DNA of 64,000 bases from Streptomyces anulatus (GTDB lineage: Bacteria; Actinomycetota; Actinomycetes; Streptomycetales; Streptomycetaceae), in assembly GCF_000721175.1 (NCBI RefSeq), contig NZ_JOEZ01000038.1, positions 1 to 64,000 on the forward strand, written 5' to 3'. The notes under the pieces are model-generated. The model made no database searches. It was not told the DNA's origin and saw only the letters and a list, made by a program, of their open reading frames with translations. This document shows, piece by piece, positions 7,541 through 15,182 of this stretch. Made by a program: the position numbers and the translations under genes. Positions within the stretch are counted from its first letter, which is position 1, and each line of letters starts with the position of its first letter.

Positions 7541-8499
7541 AGACCTTCCGCCTGGAAAACGCACTGCCCCTCGACACGACGATCCCGGAGCCCTCGTTGG
7601 TCTGCCTGATCGGCGCGGCCGGTTCGGGCAAGAGCACGTGGGCTGCCACCTGGCCCGCCACCCAGGTCCTGGAGCTCGACAGGTTCAGGGCTCTGGTCAG
7701 TGACGATCCGGGTTGCCAGGAGTCGACCGGCGACGCGGTGTTCGCGCTCCAGACCGTCCTGGAGGCCCGGCTCGCCCGTCGCAAGATGACGGTCATCGAC
7801 GCGACGAATACCGAGAAACTCGTACGGGCCGACCTGATCGCGACCGCCCGACGCCACGGCGTGCCCACGGTCGCACTGGTCGTCCCGACCCCGCTCTCCG
7901 TGTGCGTGGAGCGTCAGGAAGGCCGGCCCGCGAACCGGCGCGTGCCCGAGCCGGTCGTCCGGGCGCAGCACGCCGCCATGGTCGACGCGTTCCCCGGTCT
8001 GCCCGGCGAGGGGTTCGACCACGTCGTCGTCGCGGAGAACCTCTACCGACTCCAAGCGCTGCTCCAGCCGCTCAGCGATGCCCGGCGTGCGGACCTCGGC
8101 TGGGACGACAGCGAGGGCCTGGGCGACCTGCTGCTGGTCCGCCGGTACTTCGGCTCCGAGATCCTGCCGGTGTGGCGCTGGCGCGACGGCTCGCAGCTCG
8201 CCGGCGGCGACCGCGTCGCGGAGATCCGGCTCGGAGCGGACCGCATCGTCCTGGCCCAGCGCAACGACGTCGACGGCGCGGGCGACGTCGGCTTCGAGGT
8301 CCTCGTGGGCTGCGCGGCCGACGACGAGTGCGAGGGCCAGGCGTGGGCCCCGGCCTACAACGTCACCGACCTCCTGCGCGCGCTGACCGGCGAGCTGATG
8401 AACGACCCCGACGTGCGCTGCACCATCCACGGCCACCACGGCGACGACGACCAGGACGACGACCTCGAGGCGCAGGCCCGGCAGGCGATCAGCGAATGA
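7537..8499 (+). CDS. Polynucleotide-kinase-like P-loop ATPase (AAA_33 type), 320 residues
   Basis: The N-terminal 170 residues form a P-loop kinase: Walker A GAAGSGKST with Lys32, an LVSDD segment (DD-type substrate site), DATNT after a beta strand (Walker B-like), and an Arg-rich lid (ERQEGRPANRRVPEPVV). This layout is that of the bacterial and T4 polynucleotide kinase domain, which phosphorylates 5'-OH ends of RNA or DNA. The C-terminal 130 residues are unrelated acidic sequence ending in an Asp-rich tail (GDDDQDDD). No ligase or phosphatase domain is attached. The kinase fold is confident; the substrate is inferred. Confidence 0.75.
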   Translation: MKTFRLENALPLDTTIPEPSLVCLIGAAGSGKSTWAATWPATQVLELDRFRALVSDDPGCQESTGDAVFALQTVLEARLARRKMTVIDATNTEKLVRADLIATARRHGVPTVALVVPTPLSVCVERQEGRPANRRVPEPVVRAQHAAMVDAFPGLPGEGFDHVVVAENLYRLQALLQPLSDARRADLGWDDSEGLGDLLLVRRYFGSEILPVWRWRDGSQLAGGDRVAEIRLGADRIVLAQRNDVDGAGDVGFEVLVGCAADDECEGQAWAPAYNVTDLLRALTGELMNDPDVRCTIHGHHGDDDQDDDLEAQARQAISE

Positions 8500-8753
8500 C
8501 GACCAACGCTCCCGCGTGCGGCTGGGACCAGGCCGTCTTCCGGTGCGGGCGGTGCGGTTCGGTGCACGCCACTACCGAGGACGACTACCTCAAGGCCGTC
8601 GACGCCCACGGCGACGCCCACGCGGTGTGGGACCGGCTCAACCCCACCGAGCGCGACGGCCTCGCCTCGATCCTGCGCACGATCCTGGCCGCACCCGGAC
8701 TCGCCGTGGAGCTCCTGGCCCTCGCCGACCGGCAGCAGGCGGACAGCCAGTGA
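8496..8753 (+). CDS. Small CxxC protein, 85 residues
   Basis: ATG 8496 overlaps the preceding stop (ATGA). One CxxC (FRCGRCGSVHA) near residue 17-20 suggests a half zinc knuckle; the remainder is helical. Co-translated with the kinase-like gene, so a partner role is possible but unproven. Confidence 0.65.
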   Translation: MTTNAPACGWDQAVFRCGRCGSVHATTEDDYLKAVDAHGDAHAVWDRLNPTERDGLASILRTILAAPGLAVELLALADRQQADSQ

Positions 8754-8806
8754 CCTGCACCGCACACCCTCCCCGCAGCAACCGACACCTCTCCCTGGAG
8801 GACCGC

Positions 8807-9589
8807 ATGGCACGCAAGCCCAAGCCCGTCACCTGGTACATCGCCACCCCCGCCGACGGCGTCATCGAGAAGTCCCGCGCGGCGGGAACTTCGGTGAACC
8901 TCGCCGCGTCCGTCGGCGAGGTCGTCGACCACCCCCGGCCCTGCACCAACCTGTGGTTCGACGAGAGCGAGTTCTCGTACTTCCGCATGGTCAAGCGCGT
9001 CGGCGAGGCGCTGGAGGACACCGGCATCTGGCCCGTCACCTGGCCCGTGCGGCTGTGGATCGTTCAGCCGCTCGGGGAGACCGGCAACTGGAGCCAGCGT
9101 CACTACCCTTACCGGCTGCTCTCCCACCAGATCCGCGTCCTCGAGGAGACCGACGCCCACCGCGCGCTCGGTCCCGCCGGCCGCGCCGTCCTGAACGTCG
9201 TCCAGCAGGAGATCCCCGAGCGGGCCGCGCGCTGGGCTGCGGACTGGGACGCCGACCCCGAGGGCATGCGCGACCGGAAGTGGAACTGGGAACAGTGCGC
9301 CAGCCGCACCCGCGGCAGCGGCCGGTGGGCGGATTCCCTGGCCATGGCGGTCTCGCGCAACCACCGCGAGTCGGCCGCCCAGACCTGGATCGAGCACCTC
9401 GCCCGGAACACCGTCGACCAGGCGCTCGCCGACACCGACGCCAGCATGATGGCCCGCTGCTACGCCTACGGCCGTGCCACCGGCTGCGCGGTCGCCGCTC
9501 AGCACCAGGCCCGCTTCGAGCCGTACGTCCTGGACGCGTTGCGCGGCGTCGGCCTCGACTCCCCCGCTGCCCCGGCCGTGGCCGCCTGA
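8807..9589 (+). CDS. Hypothetical protein, 260 residues, paralogue of the protein at 2452
   Basis: ATG 8807 follows CTGGAGGACCGC. Shares VNLA..VGEVVDHP, YFRMVKRVGE, PVRLWIVQPLGETGNW, YPYRLLSHQIRVL and a WAADWDADPEGMR block with the 264-residue protein at 2452-3246, whose matching block is WAAEWAADPEGTR. The similarity covers the first two-thirds; the C-terminal third has diverged. No known domain. It is followed by an unusual AT-richer regulatory stretch. Confidence 0.75.
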   Translation: MARKPKPVTWYIATPADGVIEKSRAAGTSVNLAASVGEVVDHPRPCTNLWFDESEFSYFRMVKRVGEALEDTGIWPVTWPVRLWIVQPLGETGNWSQRHYPYRLLSHQIRVLEETDAHRALGPAGRAVLNVVQQEIPERAARWAADWDADPEGMRDRKWNWEQCASRTRGSGRWADSLAMAVSRNHRESAAQTWIEHLARNTVDQALADTDASMMARCYAYGRATGCAVAAQHQARFEPYVLDALRGVGLDSPAAPAVAA

Positions 9590-9606
9590 CCTGCACGAAC
9601 AAAAAA

Positions 9607-9655
9607 GGCATCCTCAAAAGATGCCAAACGCTTGAAACGTATCCTTCGAGGATGC
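9607..9655 (+). promoter_or_regulatory. Overlapping alternative hairpins ahead of the DUF4097-like gene
   Basis: GGCATC 9607-9612 can pair with GATGCC 9620-9625, while the overlapping GCATCCTC 9608-9615 can instead pair with GAGGATGC 9648-9655; ATCCT/AGGAT at 9641-9653 is a third small hairpin. The first two are mutually exclusive, as in attenuators. If the promoter at 9632 is used this stretch acts at DNA level; if RNA comes from upstream it could switch. Confidence 0.4.
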
Positions 9656-9659
9656 ATTA
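9632..9659 (+). promoter_or_regulatory. Candidate sigma-70-type promoter
   Basis: TTGAAA, 17 bases, CATTAT, in a locally AT-rich stretch. The spacer contains the inverted repeat ATCCT-TCG-AGGAT, which could be an operator. It lies about 50 bases before the start at 9712. Confidence 0.4.
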
Positions 9660-9667
9660 TCAGTTGT

Positions 9668-9689
9668 GCGGGGGCCGCCCGGCCCCCGC
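9668..9689 (+). terminator. Compact GC hairpin in the leader
   Basis: GCGGGGGCCG / CGGCCCCCGC with a 2-base spacer, 12 bases before the AAGGAG of the gene at 9712. Position in a leader favours an RNA stability or attenuation role over simple termination. Confidence 0.45.
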
Positions 9690-9711
9690 ACTCTCCGACC
9701 AAGGAGCAGCC

Positions 9712-10360
9712 TTGAGCAGCGAGAAGATCCACGTCATGACCACAGATGGAGCCGTCGAGCTGGACCTCTCGGTCTCGGGCGGCACGGTCAACGTCACCGT
9801 CGACCCCAAGGCCGTCCACGGCCGGATCCGCGTACACACCTCCGACACCGAGGGCCCCGTCGCCGACGCGGTGAACGACACGAAGATCACCGAGCGCGGC
9901 AACGAGCTCACCGTCTCCGTCCCGGACGACGAGGTCGGCGGGATCAGCGGCACCAACGTGGTGCAGGTCAACGGCTCCAGGTACAGCTTCAACAGCGTCG
10001 TGAACACCGGGACCATGACCGGCATGACGATCAGTGGAGACCATCCGCTTCGACGCCCGCAACGGCTCGCTCCAGGCGGGCGGCGTCAAGGTCCTGGAGG
10101 CCGAGACCCACAACGGCTCCGTCCTGGTCGACACCGTCGAGACGGAGCTGGAGGCGTCCACGCACAACGGCTCCATCACCATCGGCGCCTACAACGGCCG
10201 CCGCGGCTCCGCCCGCACCCACAACGGCGACGTGACCATCAGCGCCACCCCGGCCGCCTCCGGCCGCCTCGCCGCCCGCACCCACAACGGCAACATCCGG
10301 GTGCGCGGGGCCGGCCACCTGGACCTCAAGACGTCCACCCACAACGGCCGCATCTGGTAG
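9712..10360 (+). pseudogene. DUF4097-like beta-repeat protein, frameshifted in the middle
   Basis: TTG 9712 has AAGGAG 5 bases upstream. The first half (SSEKIHVMTTDGAVELDL ... VNTGTMTGMTISG) runs to about 10035; the second half (ETIRFDARNGSLQAGGVKVL ... STHNGRIW) continues in the next frame to the stop at 10360. A one-base deletion near 10030-10036 explains this. The second half carries repeated (T/R)HNG or RNG turns every 14-20 residues, as in DUF4097/adhesin-type right-handed beta-helix proteins. Restored length is about 215 residues. Function unknown; no signal peptide is evident. Confidence 0.6.
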
Positions 10361-10366
10361 CTCCGC

Positions 10367-10438
10367 CCCGGGGCGGCCGCCAGGTCGCCAAACTCACCGG
10401 CCGCCCCGGGCCTCCCATCCCGCTCCAAACGGAGCGGG
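10367..10438 (+). terminator. Two consecutive hairpins
   Basis: CCCGGGGCGGCCG (10367-10379) pairs with CGGCCGCCCCGGG (10398-10410), followed by CCCGCTCC-AAAC-GGAGCGGG (10419-10438). Same style as the hairpin after the stop at 11163. Confidence 0.6.
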
Positions 10439-10479
10439 GGGCAGAGACATCGTCCCTCGTATCCCACCTGGAGCAAGCC

Positions 10480-10722
10480 ATGTCCCCCCGACCCGATGAG
10501 CAGGCCCGCACCGAACTGCGGGACCTGGTCGCCCAGGCCAGCCAGCGCCGCGACGAAGAGCACGAGCGCGTCGAGACCGAGTTCTGGCAGTCGATCGACG
10601 TCCTGCAAGGCCGCTACCACGGCGCTCAGCAGGACATCGCCGACGCCCTGGACGTCAAGCGCAACCAGATCCTCCGGCAGACCAAGCGCTACCGGTCCGC
10701 CGACCAGCCCGCCAACGACTGA
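10480..10722 (+). CDS. Small protein, 80 residues, with a helix-turn-helix-like C terminus
   Basis: ATG 10480 with CTGGAG 6 bases upstream. A long charged helix (RTELRDLVAQASQRRDEEHE) is followed by QDIADALDVKRNQILRQTKR, which has the helix-turn-helix pattern of small transcription or plasmid regulators. The alternative reading as a coiled-coil protein cannot be excluded. Confidence 0.65.
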   Translation: MSPRPDEQARTELRDLVAQASQRRDEEHERVETEFWQSIDVLQGRYHGAQQDIADALDVKRNQILRQTKRYRSADQPAND

Positions 10723-10729
10723 ACCTCCA

Positions 10730-10770
10730 GGAGCCGTTCCGGCCCCGCCCTGCCGGGCCGGGGCGGCTCC
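10730..10770 (+). terminator. GC hairpin after the 80-residue protein gene
   Basis: GGAGCCG (10730-10736) pairs with CGGCTCC (10764-10770) with further GC pairing inside. Intergenic. Confidence 0.5.
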
Positions 10771-10878
10771 ACCGTCTGCGCCCCACGGCGACCTGACGGG
10801 CTTCCCCGCCGCCCTGCCCCCGAGGACAGGACGGCGCGGTGGCCCCTCACACACCAGGCACGGAAGGAGATGGGCGTC

Positions 10879-11163
10879 ATGCCGAACCACAGGTTCTTCG
10901 AGGTAGACGTCCCGATACACAACGCCGCCAACCCGGCCCTGCGGGGGCTGCACGTCTTCACCGGCGAGGCGGACTCCCCCACCACGGCCCTGCGCCGCGC
11001 CCACGAGGTGTACGACGCCGCGCTCGCCGCGCACACGGCCGGACTCGAGATCCCCGACAAGCAGCCGGACAGCTGGGGAGCGCGCGGACTGCGGCCCGGC
11101 TGGGCGATGGAGTGGCCCGCCGCGAAGGCCGGCCCCTGGCGCAACCCCGCCAGCACGCTGTAG
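10879..11163 (+). CDS. Hypothetical protein, 94 residues
   Basis: GGAAGGAG ends directly before an ATG at 10870, which is too close, so the ATG at 10879 (9 bases on) is chosen. The sequence (NHRFFEVDVPIHNAANPALR ... LRRAHEVYDAALAAHTAGLE) looks like a compact alpha/beta protein. No family recognised. Followed by a hairpin with CCCGGG-type arms at about 11168-11213. Confidence 0.65.
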   Translation: MPNHRFFEVDVPIHNAANPALRGLHVFTGEADSPTTALRRAHEVYDAALAAHTAGLEIPDKQPDSWGARGLRPGWAMEWPAAKAGPWRNPASTL

Positions 11164-11251
11164 CTCCGCCCCGGGACGGCCGCCAAGGCCGGAAAACCAG
11201 TCGACCGCCCCGGGTCACCCATCCCGTACGAGACGAGAGGGAGATCCAAGT

Positions 11252-11929
11252 ATGGACCCCATCACGCGCGTTGCGACCCCGATCGGACAGCGCGCCCTCC
11301 TCATCACCACCCTCGCGGTCCCGCTCACCGGCTGGACCATCCACGCGCTCACGCTCCACCGGCGCCTCGCGGCTGAACGCCGTGACCCGCTCACCGGAGC
11401 CCAGCGCCGTGCCGCGTTCGAGCGCCGTGCCCAGCGCCTGCTCGCCCGCCACCGGCAGAACTCCCTGCTCTGCATGATCGACCTCGACAACTTCAAGGGA
11501 CTGAACGACACCCACGGACACGCGGCGGGCGACGCTGTGCTCGCTGTGACCGGTGAGCGCCTGGCCCGGTGGGCCGGACCGCAGGGAGTCGTCGGCCGCC
11601 TGGGCGGAGACGAGTTCGCCGTCGCGACCCGCGTGGACCCCCAGGCCGGGATGGAGCAGCGCCTGAGGGAACTGATGGGCGCCCTGCGCGAGCCCGTGCC
11701 CACAAAGGCCGGTCCGCTCACCGTCGCCGCGTCGGTCGGCACCGCCGTCCCCGACTACCTCGGCATCCACGCCCTGCCCACCCTGCTGCGCGGCGCCGAT
11801 GTCTCGATGTACCGCACCAAGCACTCCGGCCAGTACGGCTGGGCGGAGATCGAGGACCTCCAGGCACCGACCGTCAACGGCCGCCGCGCCGGGCGCCCCG
11901 GCACCGCTCTGCTGGAGCGTGCCGCGTGA
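11252..11929 (+). CDS. GGDEF-domain protein (putative diguanylate cyclase), 225 residues
   Basis: ATG 11252. An N-terminal hydrophobic helix (residues 16-33) is a probable membrane anchor, followed by a GGDEF domain of about 160 residues: DPLTG at 45, MIDLDNFKGLND (metal and guanine site) at 75-86, and GGDEF at 118-122. The signature is intact, so conversion of two GTP to cyclic di-GMP is plausible. I see no RxxD inhibitory site just before GGDEF, and no EAL domain. The stop overlaps the next GTG. In Streptomyces c-di-GMP acts through BldD on development. Confidence 0.8.
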   Translation: MDPITRVATPIGQRALLITTLAVPLTGWTIHALTLHRRLAAERRDPLTGAQRRAAFERRAQRLLARHRQNSLLCMIDLDNFKGLNDTHGHAAGDAVLAVTGERLARWAGPQGVVGRLGGDEFAVATRVDPQAGMEQRLRELMGALREPVPTKAGPLTVAASVGTAVPDYLGIHALPTLLRGADVSMYRTKHSGQYGWAEIEDLQAPTVNGRRAGRPGTALLERAA

Positions 11930-12366
11930 CGACCGAACTGGAAGGCGGCGACTGGATCCGCGGCATCACGGTCCGTCAGCCCTGGGCGGCCTGCATCCTC
12001 GCGGGCAAGAGCCCGGAGAACAGGCCGCGCCCCTGGAGCTGGCGAGGCTGGGTTCTTCTCCACGCCGGGAAGGCCAAGCCGGAGCCCGCCGTGCTGCGCG
12101 AACCGCTGGTCGCCCGCACGATCCGTAACCGGGAGCTGACCACCGGGGCCGTGATCGGCCTCGCCCGCCTGGTCGACTGCCACCAGGACCCCAACGGCTC
12201 CCCGCCCTGCACGCCGTGGGCACAGGCCGGGGCCTGGCACCTGGTCCTCAGGGACGTCCAGGAGCTGCCGCTGCCCGTCCCCGCCGGCGGACAGCTCGGA
12301 CCCTGGAAGCCGACACCGGACCTGGTGAAGCAGGCGCTCCAGCAGCTGCCCGACTTCCGGCCGTGA
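11926..12366 (+). CDS. ASCH-domain protein, 146 residues
   Basis: GTG 11926 overlaps the previous stop (GTGA). The start GITVRQPWAACILAGKSPEN, then PWSWRGWVLLHAGK and TGAVIGLARLVDC are the hallmarks of ASCH domains, which have a PUA-like beta-barrel associated with RNA binding or with nucleoside hydrolysis and modification. It overlaps the next gene in GTGA. Placement among kinase-like, RapZ-like and Nudix genes suggests RNA or nucleotide metabolism, but that is inference. Confidence 0.75.
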   Translation: MTTELEGGDWIRGITVRQPWAACILAGKSPENRPRPWSWRGWVLLHAGKAKPEPAVLREPLVARTIRNRELTTGAVIGLARLVDCHQDPNGSPPCTPWAQAGAWHLVLRDVQELPLPVPAGGQLGPWKPTPDLVKQALQQLPDFRP

Positions 12367-12641
12367 CCCGCAAGCGAGACAAGAAGCCGCCGTTCGAGCC
12401 GGGTCTCATCCCGGCTCCCGGTGGCCTCCTCGACTGGCGCGACAGCCAGCACTACGACCACTGGCAGATGCGCCCCTGCGCGCTGTGCGAGCAGCCCACA
12501 CCGCTGCGCTCCCACTCCGGGGAGCCCTCACACAAGAGCTGCGCCGAAAGCTGGATCGCCGCGAACCCCACCGAGGCCCGCCTCGGTCGGTTCGCCTCCG
12601 ACACCCAGCCCAAGAGCCGGCGCGACGACCACCACGCCTGA
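12363..12641 (+). CDS. Small Cys-containing protein, 92 residues
   Basis: GTG 12363 is coupled to the ASCH gene. Contains RPCALCEQPT and later HKSCAESW, a CxxC...C pattern with a nearby His that may bind zinc. Basic N terminus (TRKRDKKPP). Function unknown. Confidence 0.65.
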   Translation: MTRKRDKKPPFEPGLIPAPGGLLDWRDSQHYDHWQMRPCALCEQPTPLRSHSGEPSHKSCAESWIAANPTEARLGRFASDTQPKSRRDDHHA

Positions 12642-12663
12642 CCCACTCCGCCCGGAGGCTCCC

Positions 12664-12870
12664 ATGAGCAGCACTCCGCAGGACGACATCGACCCCACCC
12701 TCGCCTACCCCGAGCCGCCCGCGTCCCCGCTCTGGCACCGCCAGGGCCCCAAGCCCCGGCCGATCACCCCGGAGCAGCAGCGCCGCAACCGCGAACTCCT
12801 GCTCCACGCGCAGCACACCCCCCGACCCCGCTCCCCCCGGACCACCAAGACCCTGGCGGAGGCCAGCTGA
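12664..12870 (+). CDS. Small Pro-rich protein, 68 residues
   Basis: ATG 12664 after GGAGGCTCCC. Low-complexity N terminus, then ITPEQQRRNRELLLHAQHT, probably one helix. The stop overlaps the next ATG as TGATG. Unknown. Confidence 0.55.
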   Translation: MSSTPQDDIDPTLAYPEPPASPLWHRQGPKPRPITPEQQRRNRELLLHAQHTPRPRSPRTTKTLAEAS

Positions 12871-13352
12871 TGGAGACCGCACACTGCACCGTCGACGGCT
12901 GGGTCGACGCCATCCCCGCCCCCGGCCCGCACGGCACCGCGACGTTCGACCTGACCGTCCGTCCCCTCGACGCGGACGCCCTCCCCGAGGACGCCCCCGA
13001 CACCGTCGTCTCCTGCACCGCCAAGGACGCCGGAATCGTCCACGAGCTGCTGAACGGCGTACAGCCCAGCGACCTGCTGCGCGTCACCGGCACCCTGACC
13101 CAGCCCCGGACGCCTGGCGAGCCCGCCCAGCTCACCGTGCACGTCCTCGAGGTCCTCGCCACCGCCCTGGTCCCGGCCCTGCGCGAGATGGTGCTCGACA
13201 GGTTCGGCGACTACGTAGTCATCTTCGACGCCGACACCGACGCCGTGCCCGTCTTCACCGCGCGCGGGAAGTGGGTCGGCCTCGCGGACAACCCTGACGC
13301 CATCGCCACCCTGATCGGCATCCATGAGCGCGTGACCGGCGGCGACGCGTGA
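12870..13352 (+). CDS. Possible OB-fold (single-strand-binding-like) protein, 160 residues
   Basis: ATG 12870 (TGATG coupling). The first 95 residues alternate short strands with a pattern seen in OB folds (TVDGWVDAIPAPGPHGTATF, VVSCTAKDAGIVHELL, DLLRVTGTLTQPRT, AQLTVHVLEVL). This is suggestive of an SSB-like domain only. The C-terminal half holds VIFDADTDAVPVF, possibly a second strand pair. It overlaps the next small gene. Confidence 0.6.
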   Translation: METAHCTVDGWVDAIPAPGPHGTATFDLTVRPLDADALPEDAPDTVVSCTAKDAGIVHELLNGVQPSDLLRVTGTLTQPRTPGEPAQLTVHVLEVLATALVPALREMVLDRFGDYVVIFDADTDAVPVFTARGKWVGLADNPDAIATLIGIHERVTGGDA

Positions 13353-13528
13353 CGACGACCAGCGCTCCCACCCGCACGGTCCTGGGACAGTTCCCCGCCG
13401 GCCACCCCCGCGGCTCCTGGCCCGCCGACGAATACGCCGCCGCCCAGCGCGACCAGGGCCGTGACGCCCACGTCGTGATGGACCTTGCCACCGACCAGTT
13501 CCTCGTGGTCACCGACACCACCCACTGA
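13349..13528 (+). CDS. Small protein, 59 residues
   Basis: GTG 13349 overlaps the preceding stop as GTGA and the frame runs to TGA 13526-13528. The product (SAPTRTVLGQFPAGHPRG ... VVMDLATDQFLVVTDTTH) has normal composition and ends just before the Nudix gene. The coupling supports it; function unknown. Confidence 0.55.
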   Translation: MTTTSAPTRTVLGQFPAGHPRGSWPADEYAAAQRDQGRDAHVVMDLATDQFLVVTDTTH

Positions 13529-13550
13529 CCCACCTACCCGAGAGGCGAAC

Positions 13551-13976
13551 ATGACCGAGACCGAGCCCGAGACCATCCGCTACACCGCCGACGTGGTCGT
13601 CCTGACCCCCGGCGGCGACACCCTGCTGATCGAGCGCGACTGGCCGCCGTACGAGGACGACTGGGCCATCGCCGGTGGTCACGTCGACGTCGGAGAGACG
13701 AGCCGTGAGGCCGCCGTCCGCGAACTGGCCGAAGAAGCCGGGATCCACGTGAGCGCTGGCGACCTGCGTCAGATCGGCGTCTGGGATCAGCCCGACCGTG
13801 ACCCGCGCGGCCGGTACGTCACCGTCGCGTACGTGGCCACCGTCCCCGCCGACACTCCGATCGTCGCCGGGGACGACGCCCGCACCGCCCGCTGGTGGCC
13901 CCTGAAGAACCTGCCGGAGCGGCTGGCGTTCGACCACGCCGACATCCTCAGCGCAGCCGTGACCCTCACCCCCTGA
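13551..13976 (+). CDS. Nudix hydrolase, 141 residues
   Basis: ATG 13551, with a GAGGCGAAC spacer. The Nudix box is complete: GGHVDVGETSREAAVRELAE followed by EAGI. The domain fills the protein, so it hydrolyses a nucleoside diphosphate linked to another group; the substrate cannot be told (ADP-ribose or a modified nucleotide are usual). A second, more distant Nudix gene lies at 39034. Followed by a strong hairpin. Confidence 0.9.
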   Translation: MTETEPETIRYTADVVVLTPGGDTLLIERDWPPYEDDWAIAGGHVDVGETSREAAVRELAEEAGIHVSAGDLRQIGVWDQPDRDPRGRYVTVAYVATVPADTPIVAGDDARTARWWPLKNLPERLAFDHADILSAAVTLTP

Positions 13977-13983
13977 AGACACC

Positions 13984-14024
13984 GGAGCGCCGCACCCGAC
14001 CTTCCCGGCCGGGCGCGGCGCTCC
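13984..14024 (+). terminator. Hairpin after the Nudix gene
   Basis: GGAGCGCCGC pairs with GCGGCGCTCC, 10 bp, with additional GC pairing inside. Immediately follows the stop at 13976. Confidence 0.65.
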
Positions 14025-14064
14025 GCCGTTCCCGCCCTTTCACCAGCAACCCGGAGGCACCTTC

Positions 14065-14502
14065 ATGGAACCCATCCACCTGATCTCGTTCGGCTACCTG
14101 CACCTGCCCACCGGCCCGGACGGCCAGCCCGTCCCGCCCGCCGCCGACCGGATCGAAGACGTCCGCAACCGGCTCCGCGACCCGGCCGCCGCCCGCGACA
14201 TCCTCGACCTCGACGGCTTCCACCCCCGCGTCCAGGACGTCGTCCTCAACACCCTCGGCGCCCGCGAACTGCTCGCCAACCTCGCCGACTACGCCGACCT
14301 GCCCGCCGGACCCCGCCGCATCGCCATCGGGTGCGCAGGAGGCCGCCACAGGGCATGCGGCCTCACCGAAATCCTCGCCCGCGAACTCCGTGACCGCGGC
14401 CGCCAGGTCGAAATCGAGCACCTCCACGCCCATCTGCCGCGCGTCCTCAAGACGCCCGCCGACACCCGCACCGCCCACCCCGAGCAGGAGACCACCCGAT
14501 GA
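14065..14502 (+). CDS. RapZ C-terminal-domain-like protein, 145 residues
   Basis: ATG 14065 with GGAGG upstream. The start LISFGYLHLPTGPDGQPVPP, the DVRNRLRDP block, DGFHPRVQDVVLNT and especially AIGCAGGRHRACGLTEILA match the C-terminal (RNA- or sugar-binding) domain of RapZ/YvcJ. The N-terminal P-loop domain of full RapZ is absent. In E. coli this domain binds glucosamine-6-phosphate and small RNAs. The fold assignment is good; the role on a plasmid is unknown. Overlaps the next ATG. Confidence 0.75.
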   Translation: MEPIHLISFGYLHLPTGPDGQPVPPAADRIEDVRNRLRDPAAARDILDLDGFHPRVQDVVLNTLGARELLANLADYADLPAGPRRIAIGCAGGRHRACGLTEILARELRDRGRQVEIEHLHAHLPRVLKTPADTRTAHPEQETTR

Positions 14503-15182
14503 TCCGTCGCATGTTCAGCCGCTGCGTCACCACATCCCGCGCCGTCGCCCCCGAGGACCAGGCCGTCGTCGACGGATTCCGCGCGATGCTCGCCGCCGTC
14601 CGCAACCCGCAGCCCTGGACGCCCGACCTCGCCCAGGACATCGCCGTGAGGGTCGGGACGTTCATCGAGCGCGCGCACCCCCGCCCCGGCGACGATCAGG
14701 GCACCGAGACGATCGCCGTCTCCCTGGTCCACCCCGACACCCCGCACGCCGCGGCCTACCTCCACGGCCACCAGCTCGGCTACAACGCCAAGGGCTGGCT
14801 GCGCTGCGAGACGACCGCGATCCTCGGAACCTGGCAGCCGGCCTACGCGATGCTCACCCACGCCGCCGCCAACCTGCCCCTGCCCGAAGACGTCGGCATG
14901 GACCCCGCCCACTACGGCGTCCACGTCGAAGCCCGCCGCGCCGACGGCACCGGCTACACGCTGCTGCGCCTCGGGCCGTACTTCCAGACCTGGGTCGCCT
15001 CCCACGACGCCGACCAACTCAACACCGAGCTCGCGGGCCAGGCGGCCACCGTCCTCCCCGGCTTCACGGTCACCGTGAAGGACACGCTGTTCGACGTCAG
15101 CGACCACGACAGCTACACCGACCCGTACCTCACCGACATCACCAAGCTCCTGGCCGACGCAGTCGAAGGAGCGACCGCATGA
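14499..15182 (+). CDS. Hypothetical protein, 227 residues
   Basis: ATG 14499 (ATGA coupling). An alpha/beta protein with VDGFRAMLAAVRNPQPWTPD near the start and TVTVKDTLFDVSDHDSYTD near the end. No family recognised. It is the middle of a three-gene coupled unit starting with the RapZ-like gene. Confidence 0.7.
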   Translation: MIRRMFSRCVTTSRAVAPEDQAVVDGFRAMLAAVRNPQPWTPDLAQDIAVRVGTFIERAHPRPGDDQGTETIAVSLVHPDTPHAAAYLHGHQLGYNAKGWLRCETTAILGTWQPAYAMLTHAAANLPLPEDVGMDPAHYGVHVEARRADGTGYTLLRLGPYFQTWVASHDADQLNTELAGQAATVLPGFTVTVKDTLFDVSDHDSYTDPYLTDITKLLADAVEGATA

